Program-made: the position numbers and the translations under genes
Shown: piece by piece, positions 10,622-23,393 of the stretch
How positions within the stretch are numbered: the first letter of the stretch is position 1
Layout of the letters: each line of letters opens with the position of its first letter
DNA from: Triglochin maritima
Lineage: Eukaryota; Streptophyta; Magnoliopsida; Alismatales; Juncaginaceae
Assembly (NCBI GenBank): GCA_963682175.1
Contig: OY821786.1
Coordinates: forward strand, 25,256,501 to 25,320,500
DNA length: 64,000 bases
Direction: 5' to 3'
The notes under the pieces: model-generated
Database searches by the model: none
What the model was told of the DNA's origin: nothing
The model's input: only the letters and a program-made list of their open reading frames with translations

Positions 10622-13487
10622 AGGTGTGTCGACACTTGGTTTGTTCGAAGGCGAGAGGTAAAGAAAGGGAAGAAAGGTTGGTTACACTAAACTACACTAA
10701 GGTGCAAATGGAAATGGAAGAAAAGCAAGAAAACTAAACCCCAAAGGGGGGTAGAGAAATAATGTGAACATAAAGAAGTGTGTGTGTGTTCATTAAGCTC
10801 CTCACAACATGTAGTGCATGAAATCATAAAACTACATCCAACTTTGCCTCTACATGAATTAAGATTTCACTACATCATTAAAACATACAAGACATTAATT
10901 GGAATGAAGCTACATGAACTCAAGTATAAAGACTATACCCTACTATGCCTCTACATGAATTAAGATTTCACTACATCATTAAAACATACAAGACATTAGC
11001 TAAGGTAAAGGCAACAAGAGCACATACACTACAAATTGTGTTTCCAACATTAACTTCATCCATATCCTAACCTTATCATTCCCCATAAAATAGGTCCACT
11101 AATCAAAGCATAAGCTAAGCTTCATTCAAGAGCATTAGCCTATCAAAGATAAGAGTGGAGACCCATTAGATGGTTATGGAAATCATGTAAAGCTCAAGGG
11201 ATAAAAATAACACACACTTAATACACTACATGATTATATCACATATTTCTCCACCCCCCAAATGGGGATGGAACTACTCACTACTCATTACACTACTGAT
11301 TAGACTAAGCAAAGAAAGCATAATACTGAAATGAAAGTTAACTAAGAAGGCAAGAATCATTAAAGAAACATAAAAGGAAAGGAAAGACTAAACAAACATG
11401 CACAAATTAAAAGACAAGATTTAAAGAAACTAGAAGAATTATTTTATTAACAAAATGACTCACATTGAAGGTAGCATTCTTCTCCACCTTGAGTTTTTGC
11501 TTCAAGGCTCACTCCTTAGTAGAGAGAATGCCACCAAGCAATGGGTAATTACAATGGAAGGTGAAGAGTTCTATTTATAAGCATGGAAAAAGCTAATCGG
11601 GGACAATCCCCCGATGTGGGACTAAACCAATACCAAAAATAGCCTAAACGAACATTAATACAAGTCCAGGAGAAATTTCGACGGATCCTGAGCAATATGG
11701 ACCACCAATTGGCGGTCCAAGACCGCCAATTGGCGGTCCAAAATTGTCGGATCGTGTTGGAATTTGTTGTGGGCTTTGCTTTATGGTATTGTTGGTCTTT
11801 GATGCCGTTACTCGACTTGTTAGAGCTCCGACCCGAATAGAATTGGTAAAATACTCCCCATGATGGTGTGAAGTATCCTGTTTTACTCTTAGGTCCTTCT
11901 GTCTTACATTCAGGTCCTTCTCCTTTGCATCTTGGTCCCTAGATCTCACCATTCAGTCCTTTTTCCCAGCTTTTGGGTCCTTTCATGGCTCTTCTCTTCA
12001 AACCTCTTTATTCCTGAAAACTAAACATAAAACTCGTCACGTAGCGTTGCTTAGGTGTAAGATAATGGATATAAGATACAAATATGAGCATGAAATGATG
12101 TCAATCAAATACCCCCACACCTAAGTTTTTGCTAGTCTCGAGCAAAACAAAGAAAGGAAAAAGCATACGAAAAACAAGAAATCCTAACTCACTTTCGTAG
12201 GAATCACGGTTGCACTTAGCACGTGCAACAAGCCGTTAAACCTCCTTGTTGCCAAGGAGGAGGAGTGTTGTCTCCTGAGGGTTTTCAGCGGATATACCCA
12301 CAAAATCCGAACAAGATGCATTATTCAATCTAGACCTCGACTCGTTGGAAATATTTTGTCGATCAATGGACGCGGTAATGCTACGGGCCGACTCTATATA
12401 GGTGATCAGTCCACACCTCTACCCTAATGAACCATTCGTGTTAGTTAAATAAGGAATTAAGTGAAAGACATGGACAACCTCAAGATCCTCAAGTGATACA
12501 AAGTGTAAGGTCCATTAAGGTTCTTATTTGCATTACCATTTTTTTTCTTTTTGTTTCTTTTCACACATTTTTTTTCTTCTTTTTTTTTTCTTTTTATTAG
12601 TTGGAGCTTCATTCTCCCAGGGTCAGGTTTCGTGCATCATTGCCCATGAGGACTTACACTATCACGTACACCTTTCCCCAAATCTCCACATAGGGCAATC
12701 CCTACCACCCGTGTAACGGGAGTTCGGTCGGCGCATCCCAAGTCAGATGCCTCGAAAGCACCAGGCACAAAGTCCCCTCAGACCTACTTTCCCGAGTGAT
12801 AGGAGCCGTGCGAGAAGAGAGAACATCTACTCACTTATTTCTTATCTACACATGAACCAAAACCCCTACACTAATGTCTCACAACAAGATTAAGAGGGTC
12901 CTTGACTACAACAAACTTCCTAAATTAACAAACACGAATTATTGACTCACTAGGTTCAGGGTGGACTTCTTTGAATGTTTGAGCACTGAAACCCTATGAT
13001 TACTCACCCCCAAAGGAAAACTGGGGTGCATCCTAACGACTCGATAAATCCTAAAGCCACGTACTAGATATCCTAATGCATCAAGTTCAAGACAATTTTG
13101 GGAGCTTTCTTTTTACTTTGCCTCTCAACGGTTTTGCACATGCTAAACACACGCAAAACCCACAAAACATTTTCTTTCGAAAACACATGAAGATTTTGAA
13201 AGAAATGTGAAAATTTTGAAGCACTAGGCAAGCAAAAGAAGACAAGTCACCCAAGGATCATGGCAAGCAGATATATCGATATTAAATGCATCACACTAAC
13301 ATGACCCTAAACATGCAAACAAAAGAAAGCAAAATCAAAAGAAAAGACTCGACTATGTACACACGTAAAACACCCCCCCACACCTACTTCATGCATTGTC
13401 CGCAATTTGCCACCGCTTCAACGCGGCCGTGCACTTGCGGTTAAATATAAAACGAGATCAATCAAGTTTTTGGCGCCGTTGCCGGGG
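10622..13487 (-). repeat. Array unit 3 (2866 bp), type B variants
   Basis: Same structure and diagnostic bases as unit 2, with no difference noticed by eye. This suggests very recent duplication or conversion. Confidence 0.9.
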
Positions 13488-16352
13488 AGGTGTGTCGACA
13501 CTTGGTTTGTTCGAAGGCGAGAGGTAAAGAAAGGGAAGAAAGGTTGGTTACACTAAACTACACTAAGGTGCAAATGGAAATGGAAGAAAAGCAAGAAAAC
13601 TAAACCCCAAAGGGGGGTAGAGAAATAATGTGAACATAAAGAAGTGTGTGTGTGTTCATTAAGCTCCTCACAACATGTAGTGCATGAAATCATAAAACTA
13701 CATCCAACTTTGCCTCTACATGAATTAAGATTTCACTACATCATTAAAACATACAAGACATTAATTGGAATGAAGCTACATGAACTCAAGTATAAAGACT
13801 ATACCCTACTATGCCTCTACATGAATTAAGATTTCACTACATCATTAAAACATACAAGACATTAGCTAAGGTAAAGGCAACAAGAGCACATACACTACAA
13901 ATTGTGTTTCCAACATTAACTTCATCCATATCCTAACCTTATCATTCCCCATAAAATAGGTCCACTAATCAAAGCATAAGCTAAGCTTCATTCAAGAGCA
14001 TTAGCCTATCAAAGATAAGAGTGGAGACCCATTAGATGGTTATGGAAATCATGTAAAGCTCAAGGGATAAAAATAACACACACTTAATACACTACATGAT
14101 TATATCACATATTTCTCCACCCCCCAAATGGGGATGGAACTACTCACTACTCATTACACTACTGATTAGACTAAGCAAAGAAAGCATAATACTGAAATGA
14201 AAGTTAACTAAGAAGGCAAGAATCATTAAAGAAACATAAAAGGAAAGGAAAGACTAAACAAACATGCACAAATTAAAAGACAAGATTTAAAGAAACTAGA
14301 AGAATTATTTTATTAACAAAATGACTCACATTGAAGGTAGCATTCTTCTCCACCTTGAGTTTTTGCTTCAAGGCTCACTCCTTAGTAGAGAGAATGCCAC
14401 CAAGCAATGGGTAATTACAATGGAAGGTGAAGAGTTCTATTTATAAGCATGGAAAAAGCTAATCGGGGACAATCCCCCGATGTGGGACTAAACAAATACC
14501 AAAAATAGCCTAAACGAACATTAATACAAGTCCAGGAGAAATTTCGACGGATCCTGAGCAATATGGACCACCAATTGGCGGTCCAAGACCGCCAATTGGC
14601 GGTCCAAAATTGTCGGATCGTGTTGGAATTTGTTGTGGGCTTTGCTTTATGGTATTGTTGGTCTTTGATGCCGTTACTCGACTTGTTAGAGCTCCGACCC
14701 GAATAGAATTGGTAAAATACTCCCCATGATGGTGTGAAGTATCCTGTTTTACTCTTAGGTCCTTCTGTCTTACATTCAGGTCCTTCTCCTTTGCATCTTG
14801 GTCCCTAGATCTCACCATTCAGTCCTTTTTCCCAGCTTTTGGGTCCTTTCATGGCTCTTCTCTTCAAACCTCTTTATTCCTGAAAACTAAACATAAAACT
14901 CGTCACGTAGCGTTGCTTAGGTGTAAGATAATGGATATAAGATACAAATATGAGCATGAAATGATGTCAATCAAATACCCCCACACCTAAGTTTTTGCTA
15001 GTCTCGAGCAAAACAAAGAAAGGAAAAAGCATACGAAAAACAAGAAATCCTAACTCACTTTCGTAGGAATCACGGTTGCACTTAGCACGTGCAACAAGCC
15101 GTTAAACCTCCTTGTTGCCAAGGAGGAGGAGTGTTGTCTCCTGAGGGTTTTCAGCGGATATACCCACAAAATCCGAACAAGATGCATTATTCAATCTAGA
15201 CCTCGACTCGTTGGAAATATTTTGTCGATCAATGGACGCGGTAATGCTACGGGCCGACTCTATATAGGTGATCAGTCCACACCTCTACCCTAATGAACCA
15301 TTCGTGTTAGTTAAATAAGGAATTAAGTGAAAGACATGGACAACCTCAAGATCCTCAAGTGATACAAAGTGTAAGGTCCATTAAGGTTCTTATTTGCATT
15401 ACCATTTTTTTTCTTTTTGTTTCTTTTCACACATTTTTTTTCTTCTTTTTTTTTCTTTTTATTAGTTGGAGCTTCATTCTCCCAGGGTCAGGTTTCGTGC
15501 ATCATTGCCCATGAGGACTTACACTATCACGTACACCTTTCCCCAAATCTCCACATAGGGCAATCCCTACCACCCGTGTAACGGGAGTTCGGTCGGCGCA
15601 TCCCAAGTCAGATGCCTCGAAAGCACCAGGCACAAAGTCCCCTCAGACCTACTTTCCCGAGTGATAGGAGCCGTGCGAGAAGAGAGAACATCTACTCACT
15701 TATTTCTTATCTACACATGAACCAAAACCCCTACACTAATGTCTCACAACAAGATTAAGAGGGTCCTTGACTACAACAAACTTCCTAAATTAACAAACAC
15801 GAATTATTGACTCACTAGGTTCAGGGTGGACTTCTTTGAATGTTTGAGCACTGAAACCCTATGATTACTCACCCCCAAAGGAAAACTGGGGTGCATCCTA
15901 ACGACTCGATAAATCCTAAAGCCACGTACTAGATATCCTAATGCATCAAGTTCAAGACAATTTTGGGAGCTTTCTTTTTACTTTGCCTCTCAACGGTTTT
16001 GCACATGCTAAACACACGCAAAACCCACAAAACATTTTCTTTCGAAAACACATGAAGATTTTGAAAGAAATGTGAAAATTTTGAAGCACTAGGCAAGCAA
16101 AAGAAGACAAGTCACCCAAGGATCATGGCAAGCAGATATATCGATATTAAATGCATCACACTAACATGATCCTAAACATGCAAACAAAAGAAAGCAAAAT
16201 CAAAAGAAAAGACTCGACTATGTACACACGTAAAACACCCCCCCACACCTACTTCATGCATTGTCCGCAATTTGCCACCGCTTCAACGCGGCCGTGCACT
16301 TGCGGTTAAATATAAAACGAGATCAATCAAGTTTTTGGCGCCGTTGCCGGGG
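13488..16352 (-). repeat. Array unit 4 (2865 bp), type B with private changes
   Basis: B type, with a private CTAAACAAATACC (near 14488), one T fewer in the T-rich tract near 15440, and CATGATCCTAAAC near 16167, which is shared only with unit 5. Confidence 0.9.
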
Positions 16353-19218
16353 AGGTGTGTCGACACTTGGTTTGTTCGAAGGCGAGAGGTAAAGAAAGGG
16401 AAGAAAGGTTGGTTACACTAAACTACACTAAGGTGCAAATGGAAATGGAAGAAAAGCAAGAAAACTAAACCCCAAAGGGGGGTAGAGAAATAATGTGAAC
16501 ATAAAGAAGTGTGTGTGTGTTCATTAAGCTCCTCACAACATGTAGTGCATGAAATCATAAAACTACATCCAACTTTGCCTCTACATGAATTAAGATTTCA
16601 CTACATCATTAAAACATACAAGACATTAATTGGAATGAAGCTACATGAACTCAAGTATAAAGACTATACCCTACTATGCCTCTACATGAATTAAGATTTC
16701 ACTACATCATTAAAACATACAAGACATTAGCTAAGGTAAAGGCAACAAGAGCACATACACTACAAATTGTGTTTCCAACATTAACTTCATCCATATCCTA
16801 ACCTTATCATTCCCCATAAAATAGGTCCACTAATCAAAGCATAAGCTAAGCTTCATTCAAGAGCATTAGCCTATCAAAGATAAGAGTGGAGACCCATTAG
16901 ATGGTTATGGAAATCATGTAAAGCTCAAGGGATAAAAATAACACACACTTAATACACTACATGATTATATCACATATTTCTCCACCCCCCAAATGGGGAT
17001 GGAACTACTCACTACTCATTACACTACTGATTAGACTAAGCAAAGAAAGCATAATACTGAAATGAAAGTTAACTAAGAAGGCAAGAAGCATTAAAGAAAC
17101 ATAAAAGGAAAGGAAAGACTAAACAAACATGCACAAATTAAAAGACAAGATTTAAAGAAACTAGAAGAATTATTTTATTAACAAAATGACTCACATTGAA
17201 GGTAGCATTCTTCTCCACCTTGAGTTTTTGCTTCAAGGCTCACTCCTTAGTAGAGAGAATGCCACCAAGCAATGGGTAATTACAATGGAAGGTGAAGAGT
17301 TCTATTTATAAGCATGGAAAAAGCTAATCGGGGACAATCCCCCGATGTGGGACTAAACCAATACCAAAAATAGCCTAAACGAACATTAATACAAGTCCAG
17401 GAGAAATTTCGACGGATCCTGAGCAATATGGACCACCAATTGGCGGTCCAAGACCGCCAATTGGCGGTCCAAAATTGTCGGATCGTGTTGGAATTTGTTG
17501 TGGGCTTTGCTTTATGGTATTGTTGGTCTTTGATGCCGTTACTCGACTTGTTAGAGCTCCGACCCGAATAGAATTGGTAAAATACTCCCCATGATGGTGT
17601 GAAGTATCCTGTTTTACTCTTAGGTCCTTCTGTCTTACATTCAGGTCCTTCTCCTTTGCATCTTGGTCCCTAGATCTCACCATTCAGTCCTTTTTCCCAG
17701 CTTTTGGGTCCTTTCATGGCTCTTCTCTTCAAACCTCTTTATTCCTGAAAACTAAACATAAAACTCGTCACGTAGCGTTGCTTAGGTGTAAGATAATGGA
17801 TATAAGATACAAATATGAGCATGAAATGATGTCAATCAAATACCCCCACACCTAAGTTTTTGCTAGTCTCGAGCAAAACAAAGAAAGGAAAAAGCATACG
17901 AAAAACAAGAAATCCTAACTCACTTTCGTAGGAATCACGGTTGCACTTAGCACGTGCAACAAGCCGTTAAACCTCCTTGTTGCCAAGGAGGAGGAGTGTT
18001 GTCTCCTGAGGGTTTTCAGCGGATATACCCACAAAATCCGAACAAGATGCATTATTCAATCTAGACCTCGACTCGTTGGAAATATTTTGTCGATCAATGG
18101 ACGCGGTAATGCTACGGGCCGACTCTATATAGGTGATCAGTCCACACCTCTACCCTAATGAACCATTCGTGTTAGTTAAATAAGGAATTAAGTGAAAGAC
18201 ATGGACAACCTCAAGATCCTCAAGTGATACAAAGTGTAAGGTCCATTAAGGTTCTTATTTGCATTACCATTTTTTTTCTTTTTGTTTCTTTTCACACATT
18301 TTTTTTCTTCTTTTTTTTTTCTTTTTATTAGTTGGAGCTTCATTCTCCCAGGGTCAGGTTTCGTGCATCATTGCCCATGAGGACTTACACTATCACGTAC
18401 ACCTTTCCCCAAATCTCCACATAGGGCAATCCCTACCACCCGTGTAACGGGAGTTCGGTCGGCGCATCCCAAGTCAGATGCCTCGAAAGCACCAGGCACA
18501 AAGTCCCCTCAGACCTACTTTCCCGAGTGATAGGAGCCGTGCGAGAAGAGAGAACATCTACTCACTTATTTCTTATCTACACATGAACCAAAACCCCTAC
18601 ACTAATGTCTCACAACAAGATTAAGAGGGTCCTTGACTACAACAAACTTCCTAAATTAACAAACACGAATTATTGACTCACTAGGTTCAGGGTGGACTTC
18701 TTTGAATGTTTGAGCACTGAAACCCTATGATTACTCACCCCCAAAGGAAAACTGGGGTGCATCCTAACGACTCGATAAATCCTAAAGCCACGTACTAGAT
18801 ATCCTAATGCATCAAGTTCAAGACAATTTTGGGAGCTTTCTTTTTACTTTGCCTCTCAACGGTTTTGCACATGCTAAACACACGCAAAACCCACAAAACA
18901 TTTTCTTTCGAAAACACATGAAGATTTTGAAAGAAATGTGAAAATTTTGAAGCACTAGGCAAGCAAAAGAAGACAAGTCACCCAAGGATCATGGCAAGCA
19001 GATATATCGATATTAAATGCATCACACTAACATGATCCTAAACATGCAAACAAAAGAAAGCAAAATCAAAAGAAAAGACTCGACTATGTACACACGTAAA
19101 ACACCCCCCCACACCTACTTCATGCATTGTCCGCAATTTGCCACCGCTTCAACGCGGCCGTGCACTTGCGGTTAAATATAAAACGAGATCAATCAAGTTT
19201 TTGGCGCCGTTGCCGGGG
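16353..19218 (-). repeat. Array unit 5 (2866 bp), A/B mosaic
   Basis: Begins with the A-type base AAGAAGCATT near 17083, then carries B-type bases (ACCACCAATTGG near 17430), and CATGATCC near 19033 shared with unit 4. The mosaic implies exchange between units. Confidence 0.9.
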
Positions 19219-21286
19219 AGGTGTGTCGACACTTGGTTTGTTCGAAGGCGAGAGGTAAAGAAAGGGAAGAAAGGTTGGTTACACTAAACTACACTAAGGT
19301 GCAAATGGAAATGGAAGAAAAGCAAGAAAACTAAACCCCAAAGGGGGGTAGAGAAATAATGTGAACATAAAGAAGTGTGTGTGTGTTCATTAAGCTCCTC
19401 ACAACATGTAGTGCATGAAATCATAAAACTACATCCAACTTTGCCTCTACATGAATTAAGATTTCACTACATCATTAAAACATACAAGACATTAATTGGA
19501 ATGAAGCTACATGAACTCAAGTATAAAGACTATACCCTACTATGCCTCTACATGAATTAAGATTTCACTACATCATTAAAACATACAAGACATTAGCTAA
19601 GGTAAAGGCAACAAGAGCACATACACTACAAATTGTGTTTCCAACATTAACTTCATCCATATCCTAACCTTATCATTCCCCATAAAATAGGTCCACTAAT
19701 CAAAGCATAAGCTAAGCTTCATTCAAGAGCATTAGCCTATCAAAGATAAGAGTGGAGACCCATTAGATGGTTATGGAAATCATGTAAAGCTCAAGGGATA
19801 AAAATAACACACACTTAATACACTACATGATTATATCACATATTTCTCCACCCCCCAAATGGGGATGGAACTACTCACTACTCATTACACTACTGATTAG
19901 ACTAAGCAAAGAAAGCATAATACTGAAATGAAAGTTAACTAAGAAGGCAAGAAGCATTAAAGAAACATAAAAGGAAAGGAAAGACTAAACAAACATGCAC
20001 AAATTAAAAGACAAGATTTAAAGAAACTAGAAGAATTATTTTATTAACAAAATGACTCACATTGAAGGTAGCATTCTTCTCCACCTTGAGTTTTTGCTTC
20101 AAGGCTCACTCCTTAGTAGAGAGAATGCCACCAAGCAATGGGTAATTACAATGGAAGGTGAAGAGTTCTATTTATAAGCATGGAAAAAGCTAATCGGGGA
20201 CAATCCCCCGATGTGGGACTAAACCAATACCAAAAATAGCCTAAACGAACATTAATACAAGTCCAGGAGAAATTTCAACGGATCCTGAGCAATATGGACC
20301 GCCAATTAGCGGTCCAAGACCGCCAATTGGCGGTCCAAAATTGTCGGATCGTGTTGGAATTTGTTGTGGGCTTTGCTTTCTGGTATTGTTGGTCTTTGAT
20401 GCGGTTACTCGACTTGTTAGAGCTCCGACCCGAATAGAATTGGTAAAATACTCCCCATGATGGTGTGAAGTATCCTGTTTTGCTCTTAGGTCCTTCTGTC
20501 TTACATTCAGGTCCTTCTCCTTTGCATCTTGGTCCCTAGATCTCACCATTCAGTCCTTTTTCCCAGCTTTTGGGTCCTTTCATGGCTCTTCTCTTCAAAC
20601 CTCTTTATTCCTGAAAACTAAACATAAAACTCGTCACGTAGCGTTGCTTAGGTGTAAGATAATGGATATAAGATACAAATATGAGCATGAAATGATGTCA
20701 ATCAAATACCCCCACACCTAAGTTTTTGCTAGTCTCGAGCAAAACAAAGAAAGGAAAAAGCATACGAAAAACAAGAAATCCTAACTCACTTTCGTAGGAA
20801 TCACGGTTGCACTTAGCACGTGCAACAAGCCGTTAAACCTCCTTGTTGCCAAGGAGGAGGAGTGTTGTCTCCTGAGGGTTTTCAGCGGATATACCCACAA
20901 AATCCGAACAAGATGCATTATTCAATCTAGACCTCGACTCGTTGGAAATATTTTGTCGATCAATGGACGCGGTAATGCTACGGGCCGACTCTATATAGGT
21001 GATCAGTCCACACCTCTACCCTAATGAACCATTCGTGTTAGTTAAATAAGGAATTAAGTGAAAGACATGGACAACCTCAAGATCCTCAAGTGATACAAAG
21101 TGTAAGGTCCATTAAGGTTCTTATTTGCATTACCATTTTTTTTCTTTTTGTTTCTTTTCACACATTTTTTTTCTTCTTTTTTTTCTTCTTTTTATTAGTT
21201 GGAGCTTCATTCTCCCAGGGTCAGGTTTCGTGCATCATTGCCCATGAGGACTTACACTATCACGTACACCTTTCCCCAAATTTCCA
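19219..21286 (-). repeat. Array unit 6 (partial, about 2.07 kb), type A variants
   Basis: Starts at the same boundary as the others and matches unit 1 at diagnostic sites (CAACGGATCC near 20278, extra TTC in the T-rich tract near 21187). It breaks off in the 3' UTR at about 21286 and joins the outer 29 bp of an LTR, with ACA shared at the junction. Confidence 0.88.
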
Positions 21287-21320
21287 CAAATATGAGCATG
21301 AAATGATGTCAATCAAGCAA
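21287..21320 (-). other. Element T: remnant of 5' LTR terminus (21287-21315) and right TSD AGCAA (21316-21320)
   Basis: AAATATGAGCATGAAATGATGTCAATCA is the outer edge of the LTR, identical to the sequence ending at 6374. The flank AGCAA matches 4807-4811, after which element A resumes. This fixes the right end of the whole array as one integration. Confidence 0.88.
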
Positions 21321-23089
21321 CTAAACCCTAGTGAGGCAACACAACTTCTCATTCTTGTTGCCCACACCCAACCAATATCATGAGGGGTTCGAGCCTTTCA
21401 GCTTTGACCTTTCACCCCTCAGGACACCTCAGAGTACCAGTGAAGTTTGCCCATCTCGGCAAGTCTCTGGTCCTCATAACTCGATATTCTCATTTGATGT
21501 TCCTTGCCAAATGATTATGAGAATATCTTTGTTGATGTATATACCTTGTAAAAAAATGTAATAAAAGACTACATGAGCGAGCATTGAGTGTTGTGGGCCC
21601 CAACCCTTGTGCATTTGGACCCTATTTCTTCACGTATTTGTCTCCCTTCTTCAGTATCTCATAGGTTTTGATGGAATTTGGGTTTGTGTCCATCAACATA
21701 ACCACGAACTTCCTTTTGCGCTTTATGTTGGTGAGATCTTTCATTTTTCATGCATTAATCCGTGTAGTATCTTGCTCACATTAATTGAGGACAATGCATG
21801 GATTAGGTGTGGGGGGTGTTTTACGTGTATACATAGTCGAGTCTTTTTCCTTTGATTTTGTTTTCTTTTGTGTGTATTGATAAGGTCATGTTAGTGTGCC
21901 GCATTTAATATCGATATATCTGCTAGCCATGATCCTTGGGTGATGGGTGACTTGTCTTCTTTTGCTTGCCTAGTTCTTTAAAATTTTCACATTTCTTTCA
22001 AAACGTTCATGTGTTTGTGAAAGAAAATGTTTTTTGTGGGTTTTGCGTGTGTTTGGCATGTGCAAAACCGTTGAGAGGCAAAGTAAAAAGAAAACTCCCA
22101 AAATTGTCTTGAACTTGATGCATTAGGATATCTAGCTTACTGGCTTTAGGTCTTATCGAGTTGTTAGGATGCACCCCGGTTTTCCCTCGGGGGGCGTGTA
22201 ATCATAGGATTTCAGCACTCAAACATTTAAAGAAGTCCACCATGAACCTAGTGAGTCAATAATTCGTATGTGTTAGTATAAGGAAGTTTGTCGAAGTCAA
22301 GGGCCCTTAAACTCTTTTTGTAAAACTGTAAGTGTAGGGGTTTTGGTTCCCATGTAGATAAGTGAATAAGTGGTGTTCTCTCTTCTCGCATGACTGCTAT
22401 CATTCAGGAAAGTAGGTCCGAGGGGACTTTGTGCCTGGTACTCTCGAGTCATCTGACTTAGGATGCACCGACCGAACCCCCGTTACACGGGTGGTAGGGA
22501 TCGCCCTATGTGGAGATTTAGGGGAAGGTGTACGTGATAGTGTAAGTCCTCATAGGCAATGATGCACGAAACCTAACCCTGGTAGAATCAAACACCAACC
22601 AATAAAATGCTCCAAAGAAAAAGAAAAAGAAAAAAAGAAAAAAAGAAAAAAAGAAAAAAAAGAGTCAAATAAGAACCTTAATGGACTTTACACATTGTAT
22701 CACATTCAGAAGTTAAGGTTGCCCATGTCTTTCACTTAAGTCCTTAACTAACTTTCACGAATAATTCATTAGGCTAGGTGTGTGGACCGATTACATATAT
22801 AGAGTTGACCCGTAGTATTACCGCATCCCATGATCGACAAAATAAGTCCAACGAGTCGTGTAGCTAGATTTATTAATGCATCTTTGTTCGGATTTTGTGG
22901 GTGTATCCGCAGAAAACCCTCAGGAGACAACACTCCTCCTCCTTGGTGACAAGGAGGTTTAACGGCTTGTTGCACGTGCTAAGTGCAACCGTGATTCCTA
23001 CGAAAGTGAGTTAGGATTTCTTGTTTTTCGTATGCTTTTCTCTTTCTTTGTTTTGCTCGGGACTAGCAAAAGTTAGGTGTGGGGGTATT
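21321..23089 (+). other. Element A: 3' UTR with polypurine tract
   Basis: After about 60 codons of decayed coding tail (to TGA near 21381) comes the conserved Athila 3' UTR: GGGCCCCAACCC near 21600, a PPT-like tract at 21803-21818, the GTTACACGGGTGGTAGGGAT block near 22490-22520, an A/G-rich simple repeat at 22615-22665, and the PPT (TTAGGTGTGGGGGTATT) ending at 23089. No gene is visible. Confidence 0.8.
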
Positions 23090-23393
23090 TGATTGACATC
23101 ATTTCATGCTTACATTTGCATCTTATATCCGTTATATTTCACCTAAACAATGCTACGTGATGAGTTTTATGTTTGAATTTCAGAAATAAATAGGTTTGAA
23201 GAGATGAAGCATAAAAGGACCCAAAAGCAGGGAAAAAGGACTGAATTGTGATACCTAGGGACAAAGATGCAAGAGAGAAGGACATGAACGCAAGACCGAA
23301 GGACCAAAGAGCAAAGCAGAAAACTCCACACCTTCTTGTGGAGTAGTTTGGTAATTAGATTTGGGTCGGAGCTCCAATAAACAAAGTCGATGT
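23090..23393 (+). repeat. Element A: 3' LTR, first part
   Basis: TGATTGACATCATTTCATGC directly after the PPT is the LTR start. The five GGAC units at about 21-bp spacing occur near 23217-23310. The LTR is split by K1 after 23393 and continues at 28655. Confidence 0.85.
23389..23393. repeat. Target-site duplication of K1, left copy (GATGT)
   Basis: GATGT here and GATGC at 28655-28659 differ at one base. The unoccupied version of the same site, read from inverted LTR sequence at about 29080-29130, has GATGC, so the left copy mutated after insertion. Confidence 0.85.

Larger units (their letters stand above)
4812..21315 (-). mobile_element. Element T: Athila-derived tandem LTR/3'UTR array, about 5.7 units of 2866 bp inside one TSD
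   Basis: A single insertion, in reverse orientation, bounded by TGATTGATC at the left, GTCAATCA at the right, and AGCAA on both sides. It contains no gag, protease, RT or integrase. It alternates LTR (about 1.5 kb), 3' UTR (about 1.3 kb) and an 87-bp inverted block with LTR tail and tRNA-Asp PBS. Boundaries recur at 4889, 7756, 10622, 13488, 16353 and 19219, giving spacings of 2867, 2866, 2866, 2865 and 2866 bp. Units are almost identical, with only a handful of differences each. The right-hand (5') LTR is reduced to its outer 29 bp by a deletion. The likely origin is a mini-element (LTR, short internal, LTR) expanded by unequal LTR-LTR recombination; rolling-circle amplification is an alternative. 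Confidence 0.9.

Noticed and set aside
4812..21315. Centromeric satellite or segmental duplication of host DNA
   Set aside because: The unit is wholly LTR and 3' UTR sequence, flanked by a TSD. It is a retroelement product, although it could become a satellite.
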